From Rhodopila sp. (GTDB lineage Bacteria; Pseudomonadota; Alphaproteobacteria; Acetobacterales; Acetobacteraceae), in NCBI GenBank assembly GCA_025355085.1, contig JANXLQ010000032.1:1-35743 (forward strand): a stretch of 35,743 nucleotides of DNA, written 5' to 3'. This document shows positions 27,470 to 35,743 of the stretch, in pieces (the first letter of the stretch is position 1; every line of letters starts with the position of its first letter). The notes under the pieces were generated by a model, which saw only the letters and a program-made list of their open reading frames with translations, was not told the origin of the DNA and made no database searches. The position numbers and the translations under genes were made by a program.

Positions 27470-27837
27470 TCCTCGTCGATACCTCGATCTGGATCGATCG
27501 CCTGCGCCAGAGCGATCCGCACTTGGTGACTTTGCTCAATCAGGGGCAGGTGCTGACCCATCCGTTCGTCATCGGGGAGCTTGCAGTCGGCAATCTGCGT
27601 GCCCGGGATACGATACTGGAGGCGTTGCTAAATCTCGCCACTGCACGCACTGCCACCGATGAAGAGGTAAGGCTGTTCATCGACCGCAACGCACTGTTCG
27701 GTCTGGGGATTGGCTATGTCGATGCGCATCTGCTCGCCTCCGTCCGGCTGACAGAGGGTTGTTTGCTGTGGACCCGGGACAAGCGGCTCCAATTCGCCGC
27801 AGAGCGCTTGTCGCTCTCGGCGCGGACGGAACACTGA
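27466..27837 (+). CDS. vapC: VapC-family PIN-domain toxin
   Basis: MILVDTSIWIDRL, ELAVGNL, GIGYVDAHLLAS, LLWTRDKRL: PIN acidic residues conserved. Confidence 0.9.
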   Translation: MILVDTSIWIDRLRQSDPHLVTLLNQGQVLTHPFVIGELAVGNLRARDTILEALLNLATARTATDEEVRLFIDRNALFGLGIGYVDAHLLASVRLTEGCLLWTRDKRLQFAAERLSLSARTEH

Positions 27838-27874
27838 GCCGGCTTCATATCGACCCGCCGTGGTGCCGCCCAAA

Positions 27875-28306
27875 TCACCCCACCAGCCGCCGGGCGATCC
27901 CGATGATTCTGTGTGCTTCCGACCACAGGCCGTAGGGTTCCAGCGCATCCATCGGTGCCCAAACAGCGTTGGTCACATCGGTGGCGGCAACAGGTTCCCC
28001 CGCGACCCAGCGGGCGGCGAAATCCAGGATCGTGTAGTGGAACCGCACCCGCCCGTCCTCGTCCCGCCGGATCGTATCGACGTGGGCGCAGAAGTGCATC
28101 GGGCCGACGGCCAGGCCGCATTCTTCCATCAGTTCGCGCCGGGCTGCTTCTTCGCACGTTTCCCCCACGTCCTGCGCTCCGCCGGGCAGCGTCCAGCTTC
28201 CGACGTTCGGCGGCTTGCCGCGCTGGCACAGCAGCACATCGCCGCCCTTGATCACAACGATGCCGATCCCGACGAACGGCCGAGAGGGATACTCGCGATC
28301 GGTCAT
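27875..28306 (-). CDS. NUDIX hydrolase
   Basis: Nudix box GGAQDVGETCEEAARRELMEECGL; start 28306 gives ATGA overlap with the upstream gene. Confidence 0.92.
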   Translation of the reverse strand: MTDREYPSRPFVGIGIVVIKGGDVLLCQRGKPPNVGSWTLPGGAQDVGETCEEAARRELMEECGLAVGPMHFCAHVDTIRRDEDGRVRFHYTILDFAARWVAGEPVAATDVTNAVWAPMDALEPYGLWSEAHRIIGIARRLVG

Positions 28307-29343
28307 TGCCTGCCGGCATTCGGTTCGGGTTCCACCAACCCCATGACGTCGATATCCGGAAACAACGATCTCTCCTTCCAGGAGTCTATTTGGTACGTCC
28401 ATCCCGCCAGGCGCGCATTCAGCCGGTCCGCTTCCGCCTTCGCCTCAATCGAACCTGAAACCGCGAACCGCGCCCAGACATCCTGGTCAGCGTGGCGCAC
28501 AGTCACCGTTACCGCAAGTCCGTCGTTGGTGGTGAACACGACGTGCCTTGCGTCGATACCCGGTGCGCCGGCATCGGGCTTCATGTCACTGAACGTCAGC
28601 AACTCCAACGCGCGGGCGACACCATCGACTTTGTAGCCTTTCAGTTTCGGACGGTTCACTGGCTGGATCGCCCCAAATCGGCCATCCACCCTTTCGAATA
28701 CCAATTTGCCGTCATCGATGTTGACCGACGATATGCGGGTCCGGACAATGTTCATGAGACTGCGGTCCAGCCATTGCGCGGGATCGGGATCGACCTGCAA
28801 ACTTCCCTTGGCCAGCCACGATTGGTGATCTTGCGGACGGCGGACATAGACGTCTCGCAGCGCGTCTCCCGGCACGGCCGTGCCGGTACGCACGCGGCGG
28901 TGTCCAATGATCGTGGCCAGAATGGGGGTGCCGTTATCATCCATCACCCGCAGCAGGTCGGCGGACGAGTTCACCGCATTCGGATCGTCCAAACCCAGCC
29001 GGGCGAACTGCGCCGGATCGCTGGTCCGGGCCTCCACCAGCCGCAATTCCGTCAGCTCCGTCAACAACGCATGCACCTTGGCGTCCCGCACCGGATAGTC
29101 GCGTATCCCGGCGATGCCCCAATGCCCGTCGGGGCGTTTTTCGATAATGGTCCGGATGCCCCGGTGAGTGATCTCGATCTGTGCGGCGGTTGCCAATTTG
29201 GCTGCGAAATGGGGGAACATCAGCGTTCCTGCCGCAATTTCCGTCTTTACCGGCAGTCTGGTCCGGGTGCCGTAGTCCCAGCCGACCGCGACCGCGGAGA
29301 TACCTAACCCCACAAGGGCACCGGCTGCCATTGCCCTCAACAT
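28303..29343 (-). CDS. DUF4340 domain-containing protein
   Basis: N-terminal TM, IRTIIEKRPDGHWGIAGIRDYPVRDAKVHALLTELTELRLVEARTSDPAQFARLGLDDPN. Confidence 0.8.
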   Translation of the reverse strand: MLRAMAAGALVGLGISAVAVGWDYGTRTRLPVKTEIAAGTLMFPHFAAKLATAAQIEITHRGIRTIIEKRPDGHWGIAGIRDYPVRDAKVHALLTELTELRLVEARTSDPAQFARLGLDDPNAVNSSADLLRVMDDNGTPILATIIGHRRVRTGTAVPGDALRDVYVRRPQDHQSWLAKGSLQVDPDPAQWLDRSLMNIVRTRISSVNIDDGKLVFERVDGRFGAIQPVNRPKLKGYKVDGVARALELLTFSDMKPDAGAPGIDARHVVFTTNDGLAVTVTVRHADQDVWARFAVSGSIEAKAEADRLNARLAGWTYQIDSWKERSLFPDIDVMGLVEPEPNAGRQ

Positions 29344-29499
29344 GCGGGTGCCCTCATGGGCTTGTCCTTGCGCGCCGCCGCCGTTGCGCGATGCCCATCC
29401 CGATCGCCAGCAGCGTCAGCAAGGCCGGCCGCAATGCGGGACGGGGTGGGCAATTTTTTCCGCGCCAACAAGGCTGATGCTGCGCAGGCAAGCCGGCTG

Positions 29500-30756
29500 T
29501 CACTCCAGCGTTGCGGATCGGCCGCGCAACAGTGCGTCGAATGCCGCGAACACTTTCTGCATTTGCGGTTGTTTGTAAGGAAACAGGGTTGGCGGGTCCA
29601 TCAGATGCACAATCGCGGCGGAATCCGCTTCAAACACCAACAGCCGCCCATCCTGTGTTTCGGCGCAATCGATGGAGTAATAATCGAACCCGAGACGATC
29701 ATGCAACGCCGTGAATGCGGCGGCGTGACGCCGGGCAAAGCCGTTGTCGAAGGTGGTCATCGCCAGGGCTTCCTCGGCGCGTTTGTCGGCGGATTCCGTC
29801 ATGTCGGCATTCAGGTAATGTACCATCCAGTGACCGGAGATCGCCATGTGGCAAAGAAAGGGTTGGCGGTCGATGAAGGCGACGCGGGACTTTCGGAACA
29901 GGCCGTCCGGTCCGCTGTAATCCTCGAACGCGGTTATGAAGAAATCGCGTTCGAAGGAAAAACGAAGATAGCTGGCCAGTTCCGCCGGGTTTTCCACCCG
30001 AGATAATCCGGCCCCGGCATGCGATGCGTACGGGCGGATCAGGCATGGATAAGGCACCGATGGGGTGTCGAAGCCTTTGATCGGGCGGCCGGATGTGAGG
30101 TGGCCGTCCAGCATTGCCCTGGACACGGCAACGGCTGCCGGGCTGCAAATGCCTGGCACGCCGGCCAGCGACCGGGACAGGGTATCGCGCGCCAGGGCGG
30201 GCAGAAACGCCGGGTCGTTCAAGGCCGGTCTCGGCCAGACCGCATACAACCAGCGCAACCTCGCGAGGGTGGCCGGATCGGCCTCCCCCAACGCGAAAAA
30301 CGCAATGTCGTGGTCGGGGATGACGGCCGGCAAAGGCCGATCCGGGAGAATGTAAAGCAGATCCAGGCGGATATTCAATGCGTTGGTGAGGAAGTCGAGC
30401 GGCGTGTTTGTCATCAGGTCGCCGGGGCCGGCAAGAGCCAGCAGACGCAGCGTACAGGCGCTGCCGTTGCTGGACCCGGCCACGCGATAAATCTGGCCCG
30501 CTGCCAGGGCGGCGTCTTGCAGGTTCAGTCCCTCTGCCCGGCGGAATGAAAGCTGAGCGGCGATGGCGGCATCGTAGGCCCGGGCGGCTTCCTCGGCGTC
30601 CGGATGGTTGCACTCGCCATGGCGGCGAATACGATCCATCAGGGCATCGTGATCGGCACCCCCATAGGCGAATGTGGTCAGATCGGCGGTACCGAGCACC
30701 AGGGGGGGCAGGAGTGTGCCGGTGAGCACCGGTATGGCCTGGTCGATGAACGACAT
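29500..30756 (-). CDS. ATP-grasp-like protein of unknown function
   Basis: 418 aa; PCLIRPYASHAGAGLSRVENPAELASYL, FEDYSGPDGLFRKSRVAFIDRQPFLCHMAIS, DRLGFDYYSIDCAETQDGRLLVFEADSAAIVHLMD resemble ATP-grasp elements. Confidence 0.55.
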   Translation of the reverse strand: MSFIDQAIPVLTGTLLPPLVLGTADLTTFAYGGADHDALMDRIRRHGECNHPDAEEAARAYDAAIAAQLSFRRAEGLNLQDAALAAGQIYRVAGSSNGSACTLRLLALAGPGDLMTNTPLDFLTNALNIRLDLLYILPDRPLPAVIPDHDIAFFALGEADPATLARLRWLYAVWPRPALNDPAFLPALARDTLSRSLAGVPGICSPAAVAVSRAMLDGHLTSGRPIKGFDTPSVPYPCLIRPYASHAGAGLSRVENPAELASYLRFSFERDFFITAFEDYSGPDGLFRKSRVAFIDRQPFLCHMAISGHWMVHYLNADMTESADKRAEEALAMTTFDNGFARRHAAAFTALHDRLGFDYYSIDCAETQDGRLLVFEADSAAIVHLMDPPTLFPYKQPQMQKVFAAFDALLRGRSATLE

Positions 30757-30853
30757 ATTGTTTCCGTCCGGGGTTGTGACCGGCAGTGTCGCACCTAAAG
30801 GTTAATGAATCGTTTACGAGTGCATTTGCGTTTGTCAGCGAAGGAACTCACGG

Positions 30854-31126
30854 TTGCAGGAACCAGACAGTCACTTGACCGAGAAAGAGCGTTTGCGCCG
30901 TTATTGGCCGGGCCGGACCCGGGGGAAGTCGCGCGAGGGTAACTGGTATCCGAACTCCGACGGCTTCACTCTGGTCGTATCGGACAAGGGCGGCGGCGAG
31001 TGGACGGTGTTCGTTCAAAATCGGGAGAATGGCCTGCCGCAGCGGGGAAGAAAGGCTTATCAGACGCTGGAGGCGGCAAAGATGGCCGCATTCGATGCGT
31101 CGATGTGGGCGAAGCGGAACCTCTGA
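30854..31126 (+). CDS. hypothetical protein (TTG start)
   Basis: 90 aa, GNWYPNSDGFTLVVSDKGGGEWTVFVQN; plausible small conserved ORF. Confidence 0.5.
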   Translation: MQEPDSHLTEKERLRRYWPGRTRGKSREGNWYPNSDGFTLVVSDKGGGEWTVFVQNRENGLPQRGRKAYQTLEAAKMAAFDASMWAKRNL

Positions 31127-31240
31127 TCCCGGCCCGTCATTGCGATAAGGGCGGTGAGGACGCAATGTCCGCGGGACGGCGTCGCCTTGCCCCCGGTATA
31201 AGCGATGCCGCCCACGAAAACCGCCCCGGAGGACCTTGCC

Positions 31241-32158
31241 ATGCCCATCGACTATGAGAAAAGAGACGGGGTCGCCTACATCACCCTGAACAACCCGGCC
31301 AAGGCTAACATCCTGGACAAACACACCTCCGACGCGATCTCGGAAGCGTGGATCGATCTGTGGGAGGACCGGGACATTCGGTGCGCGATCCTGACGGGGA
31401 AGGGGGACCGGCATTTCTGCGGCGGGCACAATCTGCAGCCTCGTGCGGACTTGACGGCGGAGGACCGCGAATACCTGCGGACGCAACGGATATTCTGGCC
31501 GTTGGCGGGAACGGTGCATGGGCAGAAGACGGGTGTGGATGGGCGGATGGGGGATCATTACCCCAGGGTTTGGAAGCCTGTCATTGCCGCGATCAATGGC
31601 TGGGCGGCGGGGGCGGGGATGTACATGCTACTCACCTCCACCGACATCCGCATCGCCAGCGCCGAAAATGCCATGTTCAAGTTCGGTCTGTTGACGCAGG
31701 GATGGGTTGGCAATGGACCGGGACCGAGCATGCTGGTGAAGCAGCTTCGGTATGTGGATGCGATGAAGATCCTGCTGACGGATGAGGCGTTCGACGCGGC
31801 CGAGGCGCTGCGGGTCGGCCTGATCAATGAAGTCGTTCCGCACGACCAACTGATGGTCCGCGCGGAAAAGCTGGCTCGGCATATCTGCACGCTGCCCCCG
31901 GCGGCGGTGCGGATGATGAAGGAGTTCGTGATCCGGTTTGGGCAGTTGCCCGACGATCAGGCGTGGCATGTGCAGAACATGATGAACTCGATGCTGATCC
32001 AGACGACGATGGATGCCGAGGAAGGGCGCAAGGCGTTCAACGAGAAACGTCCGACGAACTTTACGGGAACGCTGCGCAAGCGCGGGGAGCCGTGGCCGGA
32101 ACCGTCCGAGGAGGATGCGAAGCGGTTGGATGAGGCGTATCGGAGCGGGGAGTTTTGA
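31241..32158 (+). CDS. enoyl-CoA hydratase/isomerase family protein
   Basis: crotonase fold: VAYITLNNPAKANILD, AILTGKGDRHFCGGHNL, INGWAAGAGMYMLL; ggagg RBS. Confidence 0.92.
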   Translation: MPIDYEKRDGVAYITLNNPAKANILDKHTSDAISEAWIDLWEDRDIRCAILTGKGDRHFCGGHNLQPRADLTAEDREYLRTQRIFWPLAGTVHGQKTGVDGRMGDHYPRVWKPVIAAINGWAAGAGMYMLLTSTDIRIASAENAMFKFGLLTQGWVGNGPGPSMLVKQLRYVDAMKILLTDEAFDAAEALRVGLINEVVPHDQLMVRAEKLARHICTLPPAAVRMMKEFVIRFGQLPDDQAWHVQNMMNSMLIQTTMDAEEGRKAFNEKRPTNFTGTLRKRGEPWPEPSEEDAKRLDEAYRSGEF

Positions 32159-32222
32159 GGGGAGTCGCTCTGACCGTCGATCCAGCTCGGATTGCGGGCA
32201 TACACGCTTGGCCGGCACCCAG

Positions 32223-33884
32223 ATGAGACAATTGTCCACCGACGTTCTGATCGTGGGCGCTGGCGGGGCGGGCCTTTATGCGGCCATCGAGGCAGCAAGG
32301 CGCGGTGCGAAGGTCCTGTTGCTGGATCGCAGCCTCATCGGCCGGGGCGGGGCAACCATCATGGCGCAGATGACCGTCGCCGCGGCGGTTGGACCCGAGG
32401 GTACCGACCACTGGCAAAACCATCTCAATGATACGCTCGCTGCGGGCCGAGGTCTCTGTGACCCTGACCTCGCGCGCCTTTTGTGCGAAGATGGCGTCGA
32501 GGTCATCCGAGAAATGGATCGTTGGCGGGTCGGCTGGGCACGCGACGGAGCGCAGTTCGCAGTGGTGCAGGCCCCCGGCCATGATCGGCCGCGTTGCGTG
32601 TATGTGGATTTCCTGTCCACCGGCCCTGCCGTATCGAAAACGCTTCGCGCCGTGGCACAGCGCACCCCTGGCATCACCCGGCTCGGTGATGCGTTGGTCA
32701 CCGACCTTATTACCACGAACGGTGCCGTGACCGGTGCGGTGGCACTGCACGTCGAAAGCGGCCAGGCGCTGAGCATCGCCGCGAATGCCACCATTATCGC
32801 CACCGGTGGCCTTACGAGCCTGTACCGGCGTAACAGTGCCAGCGCCAACATGACCGGGGACGGCTACGCGCTGGCATTACGCGCCGGGGCAGACCTGATC
32901 GATATGGAATTTGTCCAGTTCTTCCCAATCGGTCACCTCGCGCCGAGGCTGATCGGCATGGACCCCATCATGTGGGATCCGTTTCGCTACAAACTCGGCG
33001 GACGGCTGCTCAACGGGTTGGGTGAGGAGTTTGTCGAACGGTACGGAAGCACCGATTCGGGCCGCTATGTCGTGACGCGCGATCTGGCGACCTATGCCAT
33101 CACCAAGGAAGCGGCGGCCGGTCGCGGTTCGCCAAATGGCGGTGCGTGGCTGAGTTTCCGGCATATCCCGCCGGCCCAACTGCGCACCGCCTTCGGTCCG
33201 GTCATTGACCGGCTCGCTGCCAACGGTATCGATTTGGCGCGTGACGACGTGGAAGTGTCCCCGATCGCCCACTATCACATGGGTGGCATCCGGGTGGACA
33301 AACACATGGCCACAAGCGTCGCCGGTCTTTACGCGGCGGGGGAGGCAGTGGGGGGCGCTAACGGGGCCAATCGTTTATCCGGTAATGCGATCACCGAAGC
33401 CCTCGCGTTTGGCCGGGCGGCGGGACGCAGCGCAGCCGAACAATCAACCGGCCCGGGCTTGGACGCCGATGCGGCGCGGGCAGCCGCGCAATTGATCGTC
33501 GCCGAAGGGGTGCCCTGTAACACCGCCGCGTTGTTCGTCCGTCTCCAGGCCGTGATGTCGGATCACGCCGGCCCCTTTCGGACTTCATCAGGCCTTGCCG
33601 CCGCACTGAACGAAGTGCATGCCTTGCTAGCCGAGGCTGGTCCCGTGCCGCCCGGCAAACCCCGGCCACATGATCTGGCTCGTACCGACTGGTTCGTCCT
33701 GCGTCAGGCGCTGCTCGTTGCTCAATGCGTGATCCTGGCTGCCGCTGCCCGCACGGAAAGCCGCGGCGCCCACCAGCGCGAGGACTATCCGCATCTGGAC
33801 AACGACTGGACCCGTAACCACATACTTCGTCTGACCGCTGGTGGATTGCATCTCTCCAGCATCCCGGTTCCGGTGGTCCCATGA
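32223..33884 (+). CDS. SdhA/FrdA-like FAD-binding flavoprotein
   Basis: TDVLIVGAGGAGLYAAIEAARRGAKVLLLDR, GDGYALALRAGADLIDMEFVQFFPIG, HYHMGGI, NRLSGNAITEALAFGRAAG, RTESRGAHQREDYP. Confidence 0.88.
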   Translation: MRQLSTDVLIVGAGGAGLYAAIEAARRGAKVLLLDRSLIGRGGATIMAQMTVAAAVGPEGTDHWQNHLNDTLAAGRGLCDPDLARLLCEDGVEVIREMDRWRVGWARDGAQFAVVQAPGHDRPRCVYVDFLSTGPAVSKTLRAVAQRTPGITRLGDALVTDLITTNGAVTGAVALHVESGQALSIAANATIIATGGLTSLYRRNSASANMTGDGYALALRAGADLIDMEFVQFFPIGHLAPRLIGMDPIMWDPFRYKLGGRLLNGLGEEFVERYGSTDSGRYVVTRDLATYAITKEAAAGRGSPNGGAWLSFRHIPPAQLRTAFGPVIDRLAANGIDLARDDVEVSPIAHYHMGGIRVDKHMATSVAGLYAAGEAVGGANGANRLSGNAITEALAFGRAAGRSAAEQSTGPGLDADAARAAAQLIVAEGVPCNTAALFVRLQAVMSDHAGPFRTSSGLAAALNEVHALLAEAGPVPPGKPRPHDLARTDWFVLRQALLVAQCVILAAAARTESRGAHQREDYPHLDNDWTRNHILRLTAGGLHLSSIPVPVVP

Positions 33885-34231
33885 CCTTAACCGCCAGTCT
33901 GTTGGTCCGTCGTGGTGGACCTGACGACCCTGCGTCCCATGATCGCTACGAGGTGGTGTTCGAGCCCGGACAGTCCGTGCTGGATGGGCTGCGACTGATC
34001 CGGGCAACGACGGACCCGTCCCTGAGCTTTCGTTTTGCATGCCTGAACGCAAATGCATGCAAGGAGTGCCTTATGTTACTGGATGGCAAGGTGATCTACG
34101 CTTGTACCGCCAAGCTGGAGGCGCGCGAAATGCGCCTTGATCCACTTCCTAACAAGCCTTTGGTGCGCGACCTGACCACAGCCATCGCTCCTCCGGATGA
34201 GCGCATGGTTGCGGACGGGCAGAAGGCATGA
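33881..34231 (+). CDS. standalone 2Fe-2S ferredoxin-fold protein (SdhB/FrdB N-terminal-domain-like)
   Basis: 116 aa; LSFRFACLNANACKECLMLLDGKVIYACTAKL; ATGA overlap with the flavoprotein. Confidence 0.8.
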   Translation: MTLTASLLVRRGGPDDPASHDRYEVVFEPGQSVLDGLRLIRATTDPSLSFRFACLNANACKECLMLLDGKVIYACTAKLEAREMRLDPLPNKPLVRDLTTAIAPPDERMVADGQKA

Positions 34232-34305
34232 GGGGGAGTGACATTGCAGGGGTTCGGTCTGCCGCGGCGGCCAGCCGGTCGATCCGGCGCAGTCACCGAC
34301 CGGTA

Positions 34306-35730
34306 TCAGAATAAGGCACTGCCGTTGCGCAGTCGGCCTATCTCCTCCGCCGACAACCCCAGCACCGTCCGCAACACCATGTCCGTATCGGCACCCAACT
34401 CCGGCGCCGGTTCGTTGGTCCGTCCGAACGAGGCGCGCCATGGCAGTCCGGGTATCACACCCGTGCCGTGTCCGTCCCAAAAGCCGCGTGCCCGAAGATG
34501 CTCACTGTCAACAAGGTCCGCCGAACGAGCCAGCGGACTGGACGCGACCCCGGCGCGGATAAAGGCTGTCAAAGCGTCGTCCGGAGATGGGGACTCTACT
34601 GGCACCGGATCGATTGCAACCCAGTCATCCGAACCGGCACAGCGAGAAACGGCTCCGCTCTCCGGCAGGCGCGGTGCAGCCGGCAGTTGCCCGGCCAACA
34701 GCGGGTCCGCCATGGTCCACAGCATTGCCTCAATCATCGAGAAATCTACCCTGGCAACGACACCGGAGCGCCGCCGCGACACTGCTGCCGCGGTAATGAA
34801 CGCCAGCATTAGCCCGCACATCGGATCGAGCCATGCCATGCCGACCCGCGGCGCCCGATCCGGATGGCGGTTCAGCCCGGCGAACCCGGCGTAACATTGC
34901 AGCAACGTCCCATAGGCCACGGCATGCGATTCCGGACCGGTGCGCCCGAGTCCGGAGGCGGACACGTAGATTAGGCGCGGGTTGATCGCTCGCAGTGCCT
35001 CGGCGCCCAGGCCGAGGCGGTCCATTACGCCGGTGGCGAAGTTCTCGACCAGCACATCGGCGTTTGTTGCCAGGGCTTTGGCAATTTCAATGGCCTCGGG
35101 TTTCTTTAGGTCCAGGACAATGGCTTTCTTTGCCTGTCCGAGTACCGAGTGCAGTTCGGAGGCGCGTCCGGGGTCACCCTTGCCGGGGGCCTCGATCTTG
35201 ATGACCTCGGCACCCATTGCGGCGAGGTAACGGGTGGCGGTCGGGCCGGCGATCACCCAACTGAAGTCGAGGACGCGGATGCCGGACAGGGGAAGCGGAC
35301 CTGTGGGCGTCAAACTGGCCGCATGTTTGTCGCGGTTCGATTCTGTTTGTTCGTCGAACAGACTCCCGGCTTTCGCGCCCGGCGGTGCCGCTTCAGCCAA
35401 AGTCGTGGGTGGCCGGGCCAAGCCCGGCCATGACGCATGGACAACTGGCTGTGCCGCATGGACAACCGGCTGTGCCGTATGGACAACCGGCTGTGCCGTA
35501 TGGACAACTGGCCATGACGCATGGACAACTGGCCATGACGCATGGACAACCGGCTGTGCCGTATGGACAACTGGCCATGACGCATGGACAACCGGCTGTG
35601 CCGCATGGACAACCGGCTGTGCCGCATGGACAAGAGGCAGTGCTGTCTCGCCTAATTCAGCGACAATACCCTCGGTCCCTGTCACCGTAACGGTGTGAGT
35701 CGTGCCGTGTCCCTCTTCAAGTGAAGGCAT
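34306..35730 (-). CDS. CaiB/BaiF family CoA-transferase with repetitive N-terminal extension (ORF may continue past the window edge)
   Basis: LSGIRVLDFSWVIAGPTATRYLAAMGAEVIKIEAPGKGDPGR, NADVLVENFATGVMDRLGLGAEAL; core could start at a TTG at 35313; N-terminal (VVHAxxP)n repeats. Confidence 0.8.
   Translation of the reverse strand: MPSLEEGHGTTHTVTVTGTEGIVAELGETALPLVHAAQPVVHAAQPVVHASWPVVHTAQPVVHASWPVVHASWPVVHTAQPVVHTAQPVVHAAQPVVHASWPGLARPPTTLAEAAPPGAKAGSLFDEQTESNRDKHAASLTPTGPLPLSGIRVLDFSWVIAGPTATRYLAAMGAEVIKIEAPGKGDPGRASELHSVLGQAKKAIVLDLKKPEAIEIAKALATNADVLVENFATGVMDRLGLGAEALRAINPRLIYVSASGLGRTGPESHAVAYGTLLQCYAGFAGLNRHPDRAPRVGMAWLDPMCGLMLAFITAAAVSRRRSGVVARVDFSMIEAMLWTMADPLLAGQLPAAPRLPESGAVSRCAGSDDWVAIDPVPVESPSPDDALTAFIRAGVASSPLARSADLVDSEHLRARGFWDGHGTGVIPGLPWRASFGRTNEPAPELGADTDMVLRTVLGLSAEEIGRLRNGSALF
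35410..35430. repeat. REP-like palindrome, second family
   Basis: TGGCCGGGC-CAA-GCCCGGCCA perfect 9-bp stem; minus-strand reading MAGLGPATHD resembles a common alphaproteobacterial dispersed palindrome (from memory). Confidence 0.75.
35435..35644. repeat. 21-bp tandem repeat (minisatellite), 10 units
   Basis: units g[c/t]atggacaac[t/c]ggc[tgtgcc/catgac] read directly; last unit degenerate. Confidence 0.95.
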
Positions 35731-35743
35731 CGGATGTTCTGTG

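Noticed and set aside
35435-35644. CRISPR array
   Set aside because: Units are directly adjacent 21-mers with no unique spacers and lie in an open reading frame; this is a minisatellite.
35234-35698. Plus-strand ORFs over the minisatellite (MAVGPAITQ..., MPLQPKSW...)
   Set aside because: Open only because the 21-bp repeat lacks stops in that frame; antisense to a clear CaiB coding region.

Overview
GC-rich bacterial chromosomal window, probably alphaproteobacterial and perhaps Acetobacterales (inferred from gene content and repeat style, not tested). It is mostly densely packed metabolic genes: two LLM-family flavin/F420 oxidoreductases plus a hydantoinase-like amidohydrolase divergent from TRAP dctQM; a DAO-type oxidoreductase; 5-formyl-THF cyclo-ligase; a CaiB CoA-transferase overlapping a GrdB-like protein; panC; cydDC; an acyl-CoA dehydrogenase pair; an FKBP PPIase; tRNA-Asn and tRNA-Leu; an ACMSD-like amidohydrolase; an NRAMP-family transporter; VapBC; NUDIX; DUF4340; an ATP-grasp-like protein; enoyl-CoA hydratase; an SdhA-like flavoprotein with a standalone 2Fe-2S protein; and a second CaiB. 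The items most worth a second look are: (1) an overlapping AAA ATPase and TOPRIM-like (DUF4276-like) pair resembling a two-gene OLD/PARIS-type defence module; (2) a dispersed REPIN-like inverted-repeat family with compensatory stem changes; (3) a 21-bp coding minisatellite fused to the N-terminus of a CaiB gene beside a REP palindrome; (4) a GrdB-like protein with CxxC where clostridial GrdB has UxxC; (5) an SdhA-like/2Fe-2S two-component oxidoreductase with unusual Cys spacing; (6) an NRAMP protein lacking the canonical DPGN and MPH metal motifs; (7) a near-perfect palindrome upstream of vapBC. All family calls were made by eye from the translations; no database search was run.
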